From Hirudinaria manillensis (Eukaryota; Annelida; Clitellata; Hirudinida; Hirudinidae), in assembly GCA_034509925.1 (NCBI GenBank), contig CM067534.1, positions 1,900,501 through 1,964,500 on the forward strand: DNA of 64,000 bases, given 5' to 3'. The notes under the pieces are model-generated. The model had not been told where the DNA came from. It ran no database searches and saw only the letters and a program-made list of their open reading frames with translations. Below, in pieces: positions 22,929 through 34,562 of the stretch (position 1 is its first letter; every line of letters starts with the position of its first letter). The translations under genes were made by a program, and so were the position numbers.

Positions 22929-23560
22929 TAGGCTATTGAAATAGGGCTGCAATCATCACGCCCAGTTTGTTGCTGGACCCCCATCCGGACAATTTTGAGT
23001 TCCTTATCTCGAATACAATTTCTAGCTATATAGGCCATGAACCTTTGAGCTTGTTCGTTAATAGCAAAATTTAAGCTATCGAACACATCTCATCCTGCCC
23101 ACAATTGATATTGGAGATGATGACCCAATGTGAACCAACATTCAAAATTTGAACAAATTCACCCGAGGGAAGTTTAGTGTTGAAGTTGTGATGAAGCGGT
23201 GTCAGAGATACCAAGCTTATGACTTCGGTATCATAGAGGCTGGAAATAAAATTGAAATTATTTGATTGTATAACCATGTAAAATAAATCCTTTTACCCTC
23301 CAATTGTTGGAAATTTTATTTTTAAGCAGCCTAAGTGCCAAGTCGATGTGCTACAAAGAAAACCATTCCTTCTCCAGCAATACATCGAATTCCGATGGAA
23401 CCTGTAAAGGAAACATGGATTTGCATGCATTATCATTATCCGAAATATACCTTTCATCACCAATAACGATGACATGGTCTTCAATGGATTTTTTGTCTTT
23501 AGCTTGTTCCTTGTTTGTGAATCCACTGCTCTCAAATATGTGGATGTCCTCATTAAACTG
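22929..23560 (-). pseudogene. C48/Ulp1-like cysteine protease fragment, frameshifted
   Basis: Reads on the minus strand from about 23560: DKKSIEDHVIVIGDERYIS, then LPSGEFVQILNVGSHWVIIS (catalytic-His position SHW), then after a frame change near 23085 VFDSLNFAINEQAQRFMAYI (Asp), and finally VRMGVQQQTGRDDCSP with the Gln and Cys positions, stopping at 22929. The His-Asp-Gln-Cys order is that of Ulp1/SENP-like proteases, a type often carried by animal DNA transposons as well as by desumoylating enzymes. An internal stop at the end of the upstream segment and the frame change indicate a pseudogene or a mis-spliced reading. Class assignment is by motif only. Confidence 0.55.
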
Positions 23561-23783
23561 TAAAATAACAGTCGTGCGTACTGGCTCTTTTGTAATTCAG
23601 TGAATTAAGTATCTTTGCTGTAGACTTGTTGGGATATTTAGGTTCCATGCTATAAATACCCACGCACTTATTAGTGGGCTTGCTTCATTTTCTCTTTCTC
23701 CACTGCTCAATGTCGACCATTTGTACCTTTCCATCCTGCCATTATTGATGCATTGTTAGAGTGAATTGACATAAGAAGTTGGT

Positions 23784-24173
23784 TTAATCAATATATTTAC
23801 CAATTGAGGTATAACTCCTGAAGTATCCATGAAACGTTGAATCATTCCACCGTAAATATTCCTGTATTGCTGTTGGAGTATATAATAAGTCATTGAGGTC
23901 ATGGTAGCATGATTTGGCTGGATAACTCACCATGACAAAATTGTCCAGTCTGTCATACATTTTGCAGTGTCTCTGTGTCTTCAAATTCTTCTGAGACTTT
24001 TCCATTGTGACTTGGGTTCTTTTGTTCTTTGTGTAATTCTGCAAAATCATAATTTTTGATTGATGCAACAACATCGACCAAGGCAACTTGACATACTTGG
24101 ACTGCCATGGCACTGTGTTTTTGAAAATTACTGTGGAACTCCTCATATGCCTTGCCAGTCCTGTGTCTTCCAA
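23784..24173 (-). other. Open frame next to the C48 relic, unrecognised
   Basis: 129 open codons, Lys/Met-rich, with no domain I recognise. It could be an upstream piece of the same element as the protease fragment. The frame is not conserved on either side. Confidence 0.25.
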
Positions 24174-25672
24174 GATTGCCTATTGGAATCGTTCAAAAGT
24201 TAATATCATCATGATAAATAATTGAATATTAGTAGAAATACCTAGCATCAAACATGTCCACATTGGCAAAGTAGGTATGAATAATTTCTAAATTTATTTA
24301 TAAACTCCAGGCTAGAATCTATTTCTGATACTGCTTCCAGGTGAAATGTTTGTGTTACCCATGACTTCCAAGGGGAGCCGCTCAAAAGGCGAGCTGTAAA
24401 ATGTCTGCACGAAATGTGTATTTTTATTTCTCGAGACCCATTATCTAAGTTTAGAAATAATCTATTCTTCTGGTTGAACTCAAATGATGGGTCAACATCA
24501 AATTCTTCTTTTTAATTTTCAATGTCTTCATGACATTTAAGTTTTCCTTGAAATGGTCACTTATATACCAGTTCGTTTTAAAAGGAATTTTTGATTATGT
24601 GTCTGATTTGGAGTTTTGTGGAGTTTTTATGTAGATCATACAGATTTCTATTGATGGTGCTAGGGGGTGGCTTTGTTTTTTTTTTAAATTTCTTCACTTT
24701 GATATTCGAATCACTGGGCAGAAATCACAAGAGGAAGAGAAGACACTCGAAGAGAAGAGGAAGAAACCCAGGAGGAGAGGAGAAGAGAGTCTGGTCAGAA
24801 GTGGATGATGTGGACACTGGAGGAAGTGGAGGCCTGAAAAAGATGGTAACATTTCAACCTTTGAGGGAGGTGTCTTCGTGACGTCACAGAACTGAATTAT
24901 ACGGCTCAGCATGTTCGAGAACATTCTATCGACGCTCGAAGCCCATGTATAAATTTAAGAGAACAATGCGAGAGATAACAACCTCTTCCCAGTGGTAACT
25001 ATGTATGTATATATGCAATGTCTTATTTTTATATAAAAAAATTCCAATAGTTATCATTGGTTTATGTTGGGGATCAAGTCATGGCTTTTTGCCACTTATT
25101 TTGAGGACCTTGAAAAAATGCACATAGAACATTATTTTATGTCGTGTGGCCTATTCTGAAAGTTCATAATTTTTTATGTTTTTACATTTGTAAAGTTTTT
25201 ATGTTTGGCCTCATATGGTCTGGTACTGTTAACTATCCAAGCAAAACCAACTAAACATGGAGAAGGCCCAATTATTTGTTGACTTATATTGTCAATAAAA
25301 TCAGTCATTCTTACTATGTGGTCAAATGTTTTAAATCCTCTAAAATTTCGCAAGTTTAAATTGGCATTATGCCCTTGGTTCAGGTACAATTGCAGGGTCC
25401 AAATCAATTGCTCATGACACAGGTTTAATTTTCAACAATTTTGACATTTTTTCTGGGGTTGTGAAAATACTCATTCATAACTAGTCAGGAATCAATTGTG
25501 ACATAGCCCTACATAAATGTACAAAAGCCACACTAAAGGCAGATTCCCAGAAAGTTAGTCGACAATTTTACTTTTATTGGTAGGATGCAAAAATTTATTG
25601 CAAGAAATGTAGTAACTTTCAAACAAAATTGACTTTAATAAAGTCAAAGAAAGTGATCGTGTTGGTCCCAAC
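24174..25672. other. Intergenic, no gene seen
   Basis: Contains a short Arg/Lys/Gly-rich plus-strand open frame (24591-24881) with purine-rich sequence and otherwise AT-rich DNA. Nothing is supported by splice sites or motifs. Confidence 0.5.
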
Positions 25673-28600
25673 TTAACTAAACACAACAGATGAAGATTCA
25701 TTCAGATAATCTTTTGCCAGGTTTTCACGTGCGTTGCGAAGACGTTGCTTAGCTTTCTGGATTGAACCTTTAGTAAATATTAAATAATTATATCTATAAA
25801 ATCAGATATGTTAAATAAAAACAATTTGCAAAAAAACTATTAACCTACAACACTGGCCACAGAACTAAAAAGATGTTCAGATTTCTTGTTAGTCATGAGT
25901 GGTATTTCAGACATCTTAAATTTTTTGGGAAAATCCCTAGGATCAAAAAATTTGTAACATGAATGGTGATGCCATTTCTCTCCAAAAATTTAAAATTTTC
26001 AAAAATTCATTTTTTCTTAAATACAATTTTTCTGAGCAAATATGTTGATAAATTTGTTCATTTTGAACTAACATGGACTGGAGAGTGGTGTGAATTCTTA
26101 CAGTGACTTTTCCAGTGGAAATTGTTTTGAAACTAAATTTGCTCAGATGACCATTCTTCAAAAATTAAATAAAAGACTAAGGGATTGAATTGGCAGTTTT
26201 AATAAAAGCTTAAAATCAAACTTTAAAACTTGAAGGAACAGCAACATAAGATATATCTTCAAGTTCAGTGCAATTTCCAATAAAAAATCTCTTTAATTCT
26301 GAGAAGATTCCATTTGCTTTAGGTCTCCAACAAGTTATGTTATTTATTGACAACCCTGCAGTTTTTGAGAGCTAAACGTTACACTGACGTGATTAAAGTT
26401 ATTGAATAAGTTAAAAGTTTGTCAAGGAAGTGAAAATACCTGGAGAACATGGAAGATTGAGGTATCCATAACCTTCACTTCTGTAACGTGACCACATATC
26501 AACTGACATCACTTCAATGAAGATCCTAGGCCAAGTCAGCACTTCTAGCATTTTGACAATCACATAGTGAAACAAATTTTATTTCTTATAAAACAATACT
26601 TAATATTAAGTGATACCAGAGCTTTGCCTGCAATTGTGAACTAGGTCTAGAGTAAAGGGATATGAAAAATGTGCAATTCCTCCCTTAAGAAAATAAAATT
26701 GTAAGTGTTTTTGAAGTAAAGGTTCACATAAATCTGGTTTGAAATTCTTACTTTGTTGGCAGAGCAAGTTTGAGTGACACCAAACAATGACTGAAAAGTG
26801 GCCTTTGTCCAACCTATTGGAAGTCAATAATTTAGGTGATTGAATAAAAAAATTATAATTATTAATTAAATACCTTCTGGAAGATCAACAAACCAGGATA
26901 TAAACAAATGATCATACTCAAAACTTTTTGCTGATACTAGAAAATTGGAAGTAAAATTTATAATGAGCTGAAACTCAGGACAAAAACGATTGCTCACTGA
27001 TTTCCCCATTTATAAAAACTCGGCAATGGTTAGAAACAGGCTGGAATTAAAAAGTAATTTGAGAAATTTAAAAATGGAAAAAATGTAATTCATAAATACC
27101 GCTTCAAATTCACATCCAACGCAAGCCTGTAGAATGTCATTGTGTTTGGAATAAATCTGAAAATAAAAATGAGAACCTGTAACCATTCATTCTCAGTCTC
27201 ATAAAGACAGGAAAATAAAGCTATCTACATCTTTGTACATCTTGAATTCTTTTTCAAGCTCTTCTCTGCAAAAAGCATGATGTTTGATGATTTAAATGAT
27301 GTTCCAAACAAATTAATGGAATAAAGGTTCAACCTTGTTAATTGCTTGGATGCATGTATTAGGGAATAGTGGTACACTTCTGCTGACATGGATACAACAC
27401 AAAAATCATAATACAGTCACAGGTTATGATCAATTTGTCAAAATATATTTAATGTTTGTACAGAGATTTTGGTAAACTATGTACCATCAAACTTTGCATA
27501 AGAAGGTACCGAAAGAATAAAGCAAATATTTACAACATTTACTGGTTGACTTGACCAGCATTTGGATTTACATTTATCTGATCCTTTGAGAGCCTAATGT
27601 ATAGGGATGGAATATGAAAGCACTTCTTAACTGATCCCCATTTGTTTAGAGTCCACTGGATATTGGACATGACACATAACGACTCATTACTGCATGAACA
27701 TCCCCCATTTGGCCACTTGTATAATACACAATTAACTGACCTCTGCCTGTACTCAAGATGGTGTAAGGCTTGTTTTTCCAGTTAAAATCTGGCTTGATAG
27801 AAAGGATTTTATTGTTGATGTATTTTATTGTACACAGGATCATTTCATCTTCTTCAGTTGCCTCCCTTCAATGAAAGAAATTTAGATAATAAATTAGAGA
27901 TGTTAGAAAAAAAATTTAAATCTCTTTAAAGTTATTAATGTAATTCATATATATTGAACAACATATAATAAAATAACCAAATGAAGTCAGATCAAACTCA
28001 AAATTATCATAAAAAATAATTAATTAGTAGAACATGAGGAAAGTTTGGAGTTACATCGTTACTGCTGCACAGCCATCAACAAACAATTTTTAATACAACC
28101 ATCATTTCTACAACACTCACAAGAAACCTAACAAGGAACAGGTCTCAATCAATGTCTTATTAGACATATTTGCTATTTATTTAATATGTGTATCAAATGA
28201 TTATGCAAATAAATTTAACTTGTCAGTAGAAGAGAGATCAGCCATAATGAACATGGTGGTAGATGATTTTTCATTCGTTTTCTGTGCTAAAGCATTTCTT
28301 GATAAGAACCAAGATTATGAATTAAAATCTTTAAAGATACATTAAATATGTAATGATTTTTTCTGAAATTACCCTTCTCCATTTAATTTCTCACTTGATT
28401 TCTGTCAATACATTGAGTAAATGATAGAATTTAAATATTTAAAACAAACATAAATCTTACTTACTTCATAATGATCATGTTCCACATATGTAAATAATCG
28501 ATGAGGTTTTAATGAATCTGGACTAGAGTTTCTGATAAGCAACAAATCAAATTGTTAATAAATGCTGTAATAATAATCATTTATCAATGCCCATGATTGA

Positions 28601-29197
28601 ACCACAACTGCAAATATTTAATATCTTAGAACCATACTTCATCTGAGAAATTTCTTCCATATACTTTTGTTCCAATACCGTCTCAAATTTAAAGTCTGCG
28701 GAATACTTTTTAATTTCACGCTGAAATTGAAATTTTAAGTTTATATCAAGTTAAGAAATGTATCAATTTGACATTGTTCCACTAAGATGCTTGAATTTGG
28801 TACGAATTTTGGGTGTCTTCTTAATTAAGAAACACAAATAAGCATATAATTTATTAAATGATTGATATCAAAGATATCAAAGTTAATAACCGGGCTAAAC
28901 ACTTTTTCCTGCCAAGAAAAAACTCGCTCTTCTGACTTTCCATTTTTAACAAGTTTTTTTGATTTATTCGGAAAAACAATTTCCGATAAATCGACATCTT
29001 GTCTTTCTAGACGAACCCTGATAAATGAAATCGTGATTAAAATTCAGCTGCTTCTCAAATGTAAATACACCAGATGCTCACTTAATTTTAAAATTCGAAA
29101 TGGAATCAGATGATCTGTAAAAAGACAATGTTCCGCAGTCTTCTAGCAGCGAGGACATGTTAGTGTCATACGAGTAGTCCATGGCAACGGCTTTCAT
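25673..29197 (-). CDS. MKS1: MKS1, B9-domain ciliary transition-zone protein
   Basis: Component of the MKS/B9 complex at the ciliary transition zone, acting with B9D1, B9D2 and tectonics to gate the cilium. Exons with firm edges: 29197-29082, 29017 to about 28860, 28720-28638, 28531-28465, about 27865-27740; then pieces near 27400, 27280, 27170, 27050, 26930, 26790, 26690, 26540, 26350, 26150 and the last ending at 25673. Matches to the family in order: YRSSDSISNFKIKVRLERQ, SWQEKVFS, HRLFTYVEHDHY, ILSIKPDF, the B9 core (CRVFINGEIS, FEYDHLFISWFVDLPEG, FGVTQTC, GIAHFSYPFTLD, MWSRYRSEGYGYLNLP, RRFFIG-like KRFFIGNCTELEDISYV), then QKAKQRLRNARENLAKD at the C-terminus. The exon for the middle segment (around 28000-28400) could not be placed. 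Presence implies a ciliated organism. Confidence 0.9.
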
Positions 29198-29359
29198 TTG
29201 GTACTCTATAAAGGTTACACTAAGCTCATATTTTCAAGTTGAATAAATTTATCATTAAAAAGGTCAAAATTTTAAAATTAAACATTTGTTGTGAAAAATA
29301 CTTCTAAATCACCTATTCAATGATGTTTTCTAAAATGGTTAACTCAGCGTAATCAACAT
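29198..29359. promoter_or_regulatory. Bidirectional promoter, MKS1 / RUSF1
   Basis: Only 162 bases separate the two divergent start codons, so both promoters and 5'UTRs must share this interval. No TATA box is obvious. An RFX-type X-box, expected for a ciliary gene, is not clear. Confidence 0.65.
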
Positions 29360-32300
29360 ATGGCGGAGGGGGTAATAAGGGAATCATATGGGTCTTCTGG
29401 CCTCGAACGGGATTACCTGCTATCAGAAGGCAAACTGATTGGACTTTCGAATCCGAAGCGAAGCAAGCTTGTTAATTCGATAACATTCTTTAGGGTAAAT
29501 TGATTTAATTGCAAACAGTGAAAGCAAAGAAACTTCTAACTTGTACATTTTTTCATGTTTTCAGTCGGTATTTCTTCCCCAAGGTTACCCAGAAAGTGTA
29601 AGCGATGATTATTTGGAATACCAAGTGTGGGATACAGTTCAAGTACGTAGATGTTGAGTGGTGGTTGCATTTATTGTATTATATATTTTGAACATTTGAA
29701 GGCATTTTCAAGTAGCATTACAAGTTCTTTAGCTACTCAAGCGGTTCTGAAGGGAGTCGGTGTCGGCGATGAATCCGCAACAGTGGCAGCGGCAACTATT
29801 ACGTGGTTGCTCAAAGGTACTGAGAAGAATTTATTCTTTACTTGGTGTTTTTAATATGAAGAATTTTGTAGATGGAACTGGAATGTTGGGAAGGATTGCA
29901 TTTGCATGGTTCAAGGGGTTAGTCAGAGCTTCTATAAGAAATATTAAATGTTGGCATTTAGTTGACATCTGGTGAATATTTGGTAGGACATATTTGGACT
30001 GTGATTGCAAGAAATGGAGGTAACTTATTATTTCTTATGGCATGGAAAATTAACCATGCTTTGAATATTCAGGCTTGGAGTGGTTTTAATGTGGCTTATG
30101 TTATTAAATAACTGAAATGTGATAATCATAAGAATAAAAACCTTTTACAATGCTTTAAAATTGAATTTTCCAATTTTTTTAGATTTAAATAAATAAATAA
30201 GAGGAATTTTCAAAATTAAATTAATAGCTTTTGATAATATTCTTAGGTTTGCTTACTTAAATACAAGAGATAATCATATGTGATTTAACCACCTTAATGC
30301 TTATATTTGCATTAGTTCTTTTCAACATTCTGCAGGCTGTTTGCTGATGTACTTAATGATGTTGCCATATTCCTTGATATACTTGCCCCTTTCTTTAGTA
30401 ATGCATTCAGAGGCATTGTCTGCTTGTCAGGAATATTGAGGGTTTGTTATATCTTTATCTGATTATTTTGACACTTTTGGTCTATTTTGCACATGAAGGA
30501 ACTTTCATAGTAAAGAACAATAAACATTTATTTCAGTTTATGGAGAGTAGGAATTTGCCCTTTTAGAGTTATAGTAAATGTTATTATCAAAGTGTAATTA
30601 AAACATGAAAATGATTGCATATTGCTGCAATTTGAGCCTGCAGGTGTCTGAATTGGTAGCATTCTTGCTTGTTGGTGGCATTGATAATGTGTTCATTATA
30701 TGTCTTGATCATATTATGGTATTAAATTATATTCATTATGTGAGAACAATCAATATCCTCAAATATAAAATGATTAATAAGTCCTACATAACCATCCTAT
30801 TGCATTATATACAATACTCAAAAGATTGCTGAATAATACTACTATAAAAGTCCTCAAGAGAAGACACCCTTAGAACCAAAAATGTCTGCTTCTTGGGTTT
30901 GCCCACTCCTAACATTAAGGATAATTCATCCACAAACATCTGTCAACTTATTATCTTAACTTAAATTCATGTTAATATTGAAAACAATAATGCTTTTGCA
31001 ACATAGTCACGGATGTTGCAGAATTTAAGAGATAAGCAAAATCTTTATCACAAAAAAAATGGTAAAAATTATTTACACAAAATCTAAATAAAATAGGGTT
31101 AGGGAGAAAGTTAAGGACTTTTTAGAACTTTTACTGTATTTCCAATGTTCTTGTAGATGTAGAGACTCTGTTAATATTGATGTTTTAACCTATTCAATAG
31201 GCTGTTGTGGGGGTTGCTGGAGGTGCCACAAGAGCTGCTATTACTCAACATCAAGCCAGAAGAAACAACATGGCGGACGTGGCTGCCAAAGATGGTAGTC
31301 AGGTACGTTTGATGAAAATGATCTGCTGAGATTTACTTGCTATCTGATAACTTCATAACTTTGACTCAATGTTGCAAGTATCAAGAACCATCATTTACTA
31401 GTCAGCCTACATGAGAGCAATAGCATGATGATTCTGTGAATTTTATCATTCCAATCTCTAACTGTTATTATAGGAAACTCTTGTCAATTTAATGGGCCTT
31501 TTGTGCAGCTTGATTCTCATTCCACTTATCTCAGGGAAAATGACGTAAGTTTGACATTTAAACTTCTGATTATTTCAGTTTTTTAAGATTTAAAACATGA
31601 AACTGTGGAATTGCAAGGCACAGAATTGATATTGCCTTCATTAGTTATGGGGTGCGGGAAGGGGCGAATGGGTAGCATTCCTGCTTGTTGCAGTAAAATG
31701 CAACATTAGTTACTTGTTATGCTTGATAGGCAGCCTGCCCCACCACAAAACACCTCCTTGTGTTATCATTGTATAAACAAATGACATGCAATTCAGCTCA
31801 GGTGATTGCATTCTTGCATACAACACCTGCATGCCAATAATAATGTGTTGGGTTCACAACCCAGCTTGCACTGCCACATGTGCCCTTGTTGATGAAAAGT
31901 ACCTCGGATGCTCGTCAAATGGCAATCTTGAATATCAAATAGCTATTTACCATCAAATATTAGACTTATCTATCATTGGATTGTGCACTGGTATTATTTA
32001 ACTAAATTAATTAATGATTTTTTAAAACTTAAATAATATGGTTTCATTCTCAGAGCCAGTATTATTCCGTTTTTTTAAATTACATTTGTTGATTTAATTG
32101 TTAATGGCTGTAATGGTTAGTTTGTGCAAAAAATGATGAAAGCTTAATGGTTGATAAAGTTGTTTAGAGATGAATTAAGATTTTCATGATATATTATTAT
32201 CAATTAATTAATTAATTATTATTAATTTGATTATTTTATTTTAACATTTTCCAGATTGGTTTGGATGCTCTTTTCACTTTTCACAGCAGTGCACCTTCTT

Positions 32301-33547
32301 GCAAATTATTTTGCAGTGACTTGCATTGTTATAGAAATCTTCAACCAGTCACGATTGCACATCGTCGCAGAACGGTTTTTTAATTCGGGAACATGTCCAA
32401 CCGTTAAGGAGACGAATTATGCGGAGCCTATCTTGATTGGTCGATTTTGAATTTTTAATGTAAATAACAAAAAAAGATTACAAATTGTGACAAAATTTCT
32501 TTTCTTATCGCAGATTTGAAGCGAATTTTTGCAATTAATTTGGGATGCTCACTCCAAAAAAACATGAGAAGGTGCTTTTTCTTGGTCTTTTCTTATATTT
32601 AATTTGTGTATTCATCTGATCTTTTGAATGCCTTTATATGTCCAGAAGGTATGTGAAGGCACTATTTAGTCAGTCGCTGTTTGTAATGCACCCCCATCCC
32701 AGGGTATTCCTTGGCTGGGTATCAAATATGACGTGTAACAGCTCGTCGTCATTAATGAAGCATGCACGTGCCTACTTGAACATTGAATTTCAGTTTCAAT
32801 CCTTCTGTTGTAGAACTGGTACTTTTGATGTCGCAGAGATCATCAACACAAAAATGTATTTGATGGGACTTGATCCTCAGCAATGTAAAGTTTATATTTG
32901 TCCTGACATTAAAGTTCTTATAATGTTCTTAAAGTTCTAAATTGAATGTTTAGGTGCTATCAACATAAACCTTCACAGTGATTCATCATTTATTGACCAC
33001 TTGAGAAGTTGCTACCATGCAGAACTCATTGAATTCTGTTTCAAGAAGTCAAAAAAGGTTCACTTTTAAACTTTGAATTCTGTTGAGGATTGTTTATGTG
33101 AAAATCATTTGAAAATAAATCATTTGATTACTTTTTTTAATGTTTTCTTAAAATAATTAAATTTGTATCTAATTTTGTTGTCACCTGAAAAGTTTTTGAA
33201 AAATGCTAAGTTAGTAAATATCAAATGAGAGTAAATCTTAGCCAATCATCGAAATGAAATTGCAGAGTTCAGTGATCCATCAGAAGCTTCAGACTTACGA
33301 TTTCACTATTGACCACTTAATTTCCTTAGTGTCTCAAGGTTAGTTTCAGCTACTGTTTTTATATATTTTGCATGGTAAAACATTTATTTTGTTAATGCAT
33401 CTCATTTCAGGTCAAATCAGGGAAATGTTCGTAGCATCTGCAAAATTTGTGGATGAAAGTTGGAACCGTTTTGCAGACGAAGCTCAGAGTGCAGGGTGGA
33501 AACTGTCCCCAAACTTATTGGGGGCAGATGAGTGGAGGATTAAATAA
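29360..33547 (+). CDS. RUSF1: RUSF1, RUS1 family (DUF647) membrane protein
   Basis: Homologue of human C16orf58/RUSF1 and plant ROOT UV-B SENSITIVE proteins; the animal molecular function is unsettled. Fourteen exons: 29360-29494, 29565-29642, 29702-29816, 29872-29917, 29987-30019, 30336-30441, 31201-31302, 31474-31544, 32255-32439, 32514-32571, 32814-32884, 32954-33057, 33266-33338, 33411-33547. All phases agree and give 437 codons plus stop (human 468). Family blocks in order: LPQGYPESVSDDYLEYQVWD, SLATQAVLKGVGVGDESAT, GTGMLGRIAFAWFKG, WRLFADVLNDVAIFLDI, VAGGATRAAITQHQARRNNM, DVAAKDGSQETLVNLMGLL, and a C-terminal AGWKLSPN..GADEWRIK. Two to three hydrophobic segments lie in the middle. The exon 9 donor (GTCGAT) is weak but the next exon continues in phase. 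Introns are short except 30.4-31.2 and 31.5-32.3 kb. Confidence 0.94.
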
Positions 33548-34562
33548 TTATGCGATCGTGTTTTATTCGTTATTGATTGTGTTATGGGAAAAGAGCTGTT
33601 TAGTTCATCTGGTACTTCTGGAAAAGGTGAAAAGGTGTCTGAACAAATGGTTATAATTTAAAAGTTTTTATCCTGTGAAAGTAATTTCATTGAAAGGTCA
33701 AGTATCTAAATAAATTGTGTAAATAAATAAATTGTATTATTGGTCAAGTAGCTAAACAAGGTATGTGTTTGGAGACTTAGATTAATCAGTGTAATCTAAA
33801 GTATGGTTGAATCCTTTGCTTTCTCTGATAATAAATTAAAAAATTGGATCGATGGAGGTGGTGGTGATCTCAGAGTTTCGGGAAATTTTATTGTAATTAA
33901 TATCACCATCGTCTCCTACTACACGGTACGCTTTTGGCTCCACTTCATTTCCCATTCTTGCGATGTCCATTATGGGCGGCCCCAATCAGGTAATTCGCCG
34001 ATTCGAAGAAAAAGATTTATTTGTTATTTTAATATTATATATTTAATTACTATATATGCATGTATTATTTTTATTTATTTATTTATTTTATGACCAACCC
34101 AAAGGAAGCGATGGAAACTCGAAGTTGCGTGTTTTTGCCACGCGGCTTTCGGATTTAAATAAAACAGCATTTTTATTTACGCTTTATAATCCCAAAAAAT
34201 TGCACTTAGTCTCATTCGTTACAAGTAAAAAGTACAACAATACTTAAGTTGCTTTTGCTTTGTTACTTAATACGCTGAGTTTTAATGTGCTGTATTGTCT
34301 AATGCCAAATAAATCCATTGCGGAAGAACTATTGGTCTCGAGTCTTAAACAATTTAGCAAATAAATGCGTTTGATAATTATTGTAAACACATTTGAGGCC
34401 AGCTTTGCATGAAGATTTGATTCTTGTTACGATCATATTACGTAATATGATAGCATTCACGATTGCATTTTAAAATTATAGCAAACGAATAATAGCAATT
34501 TAATGCCTCTAAGATAGTTTTAGACGCAATCATAAAAAGTTGCTAATGTGAAATTTGACAAA
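33548..34562. other. Intergenic between convergent RUSF1 and C1q gene
   Basis: The 3'UTR of RUSF1 probably ends near an AATAAA at about 33710. The rest is AT-rich with no coding evidence. Confidence 0.5.

Noticed and set aside
24591..24881. Arg/Gly-rich plus-strand frame
   Set aside because: Purine-rich sequence gives basic residues in this frame; no homology, no splice signals.
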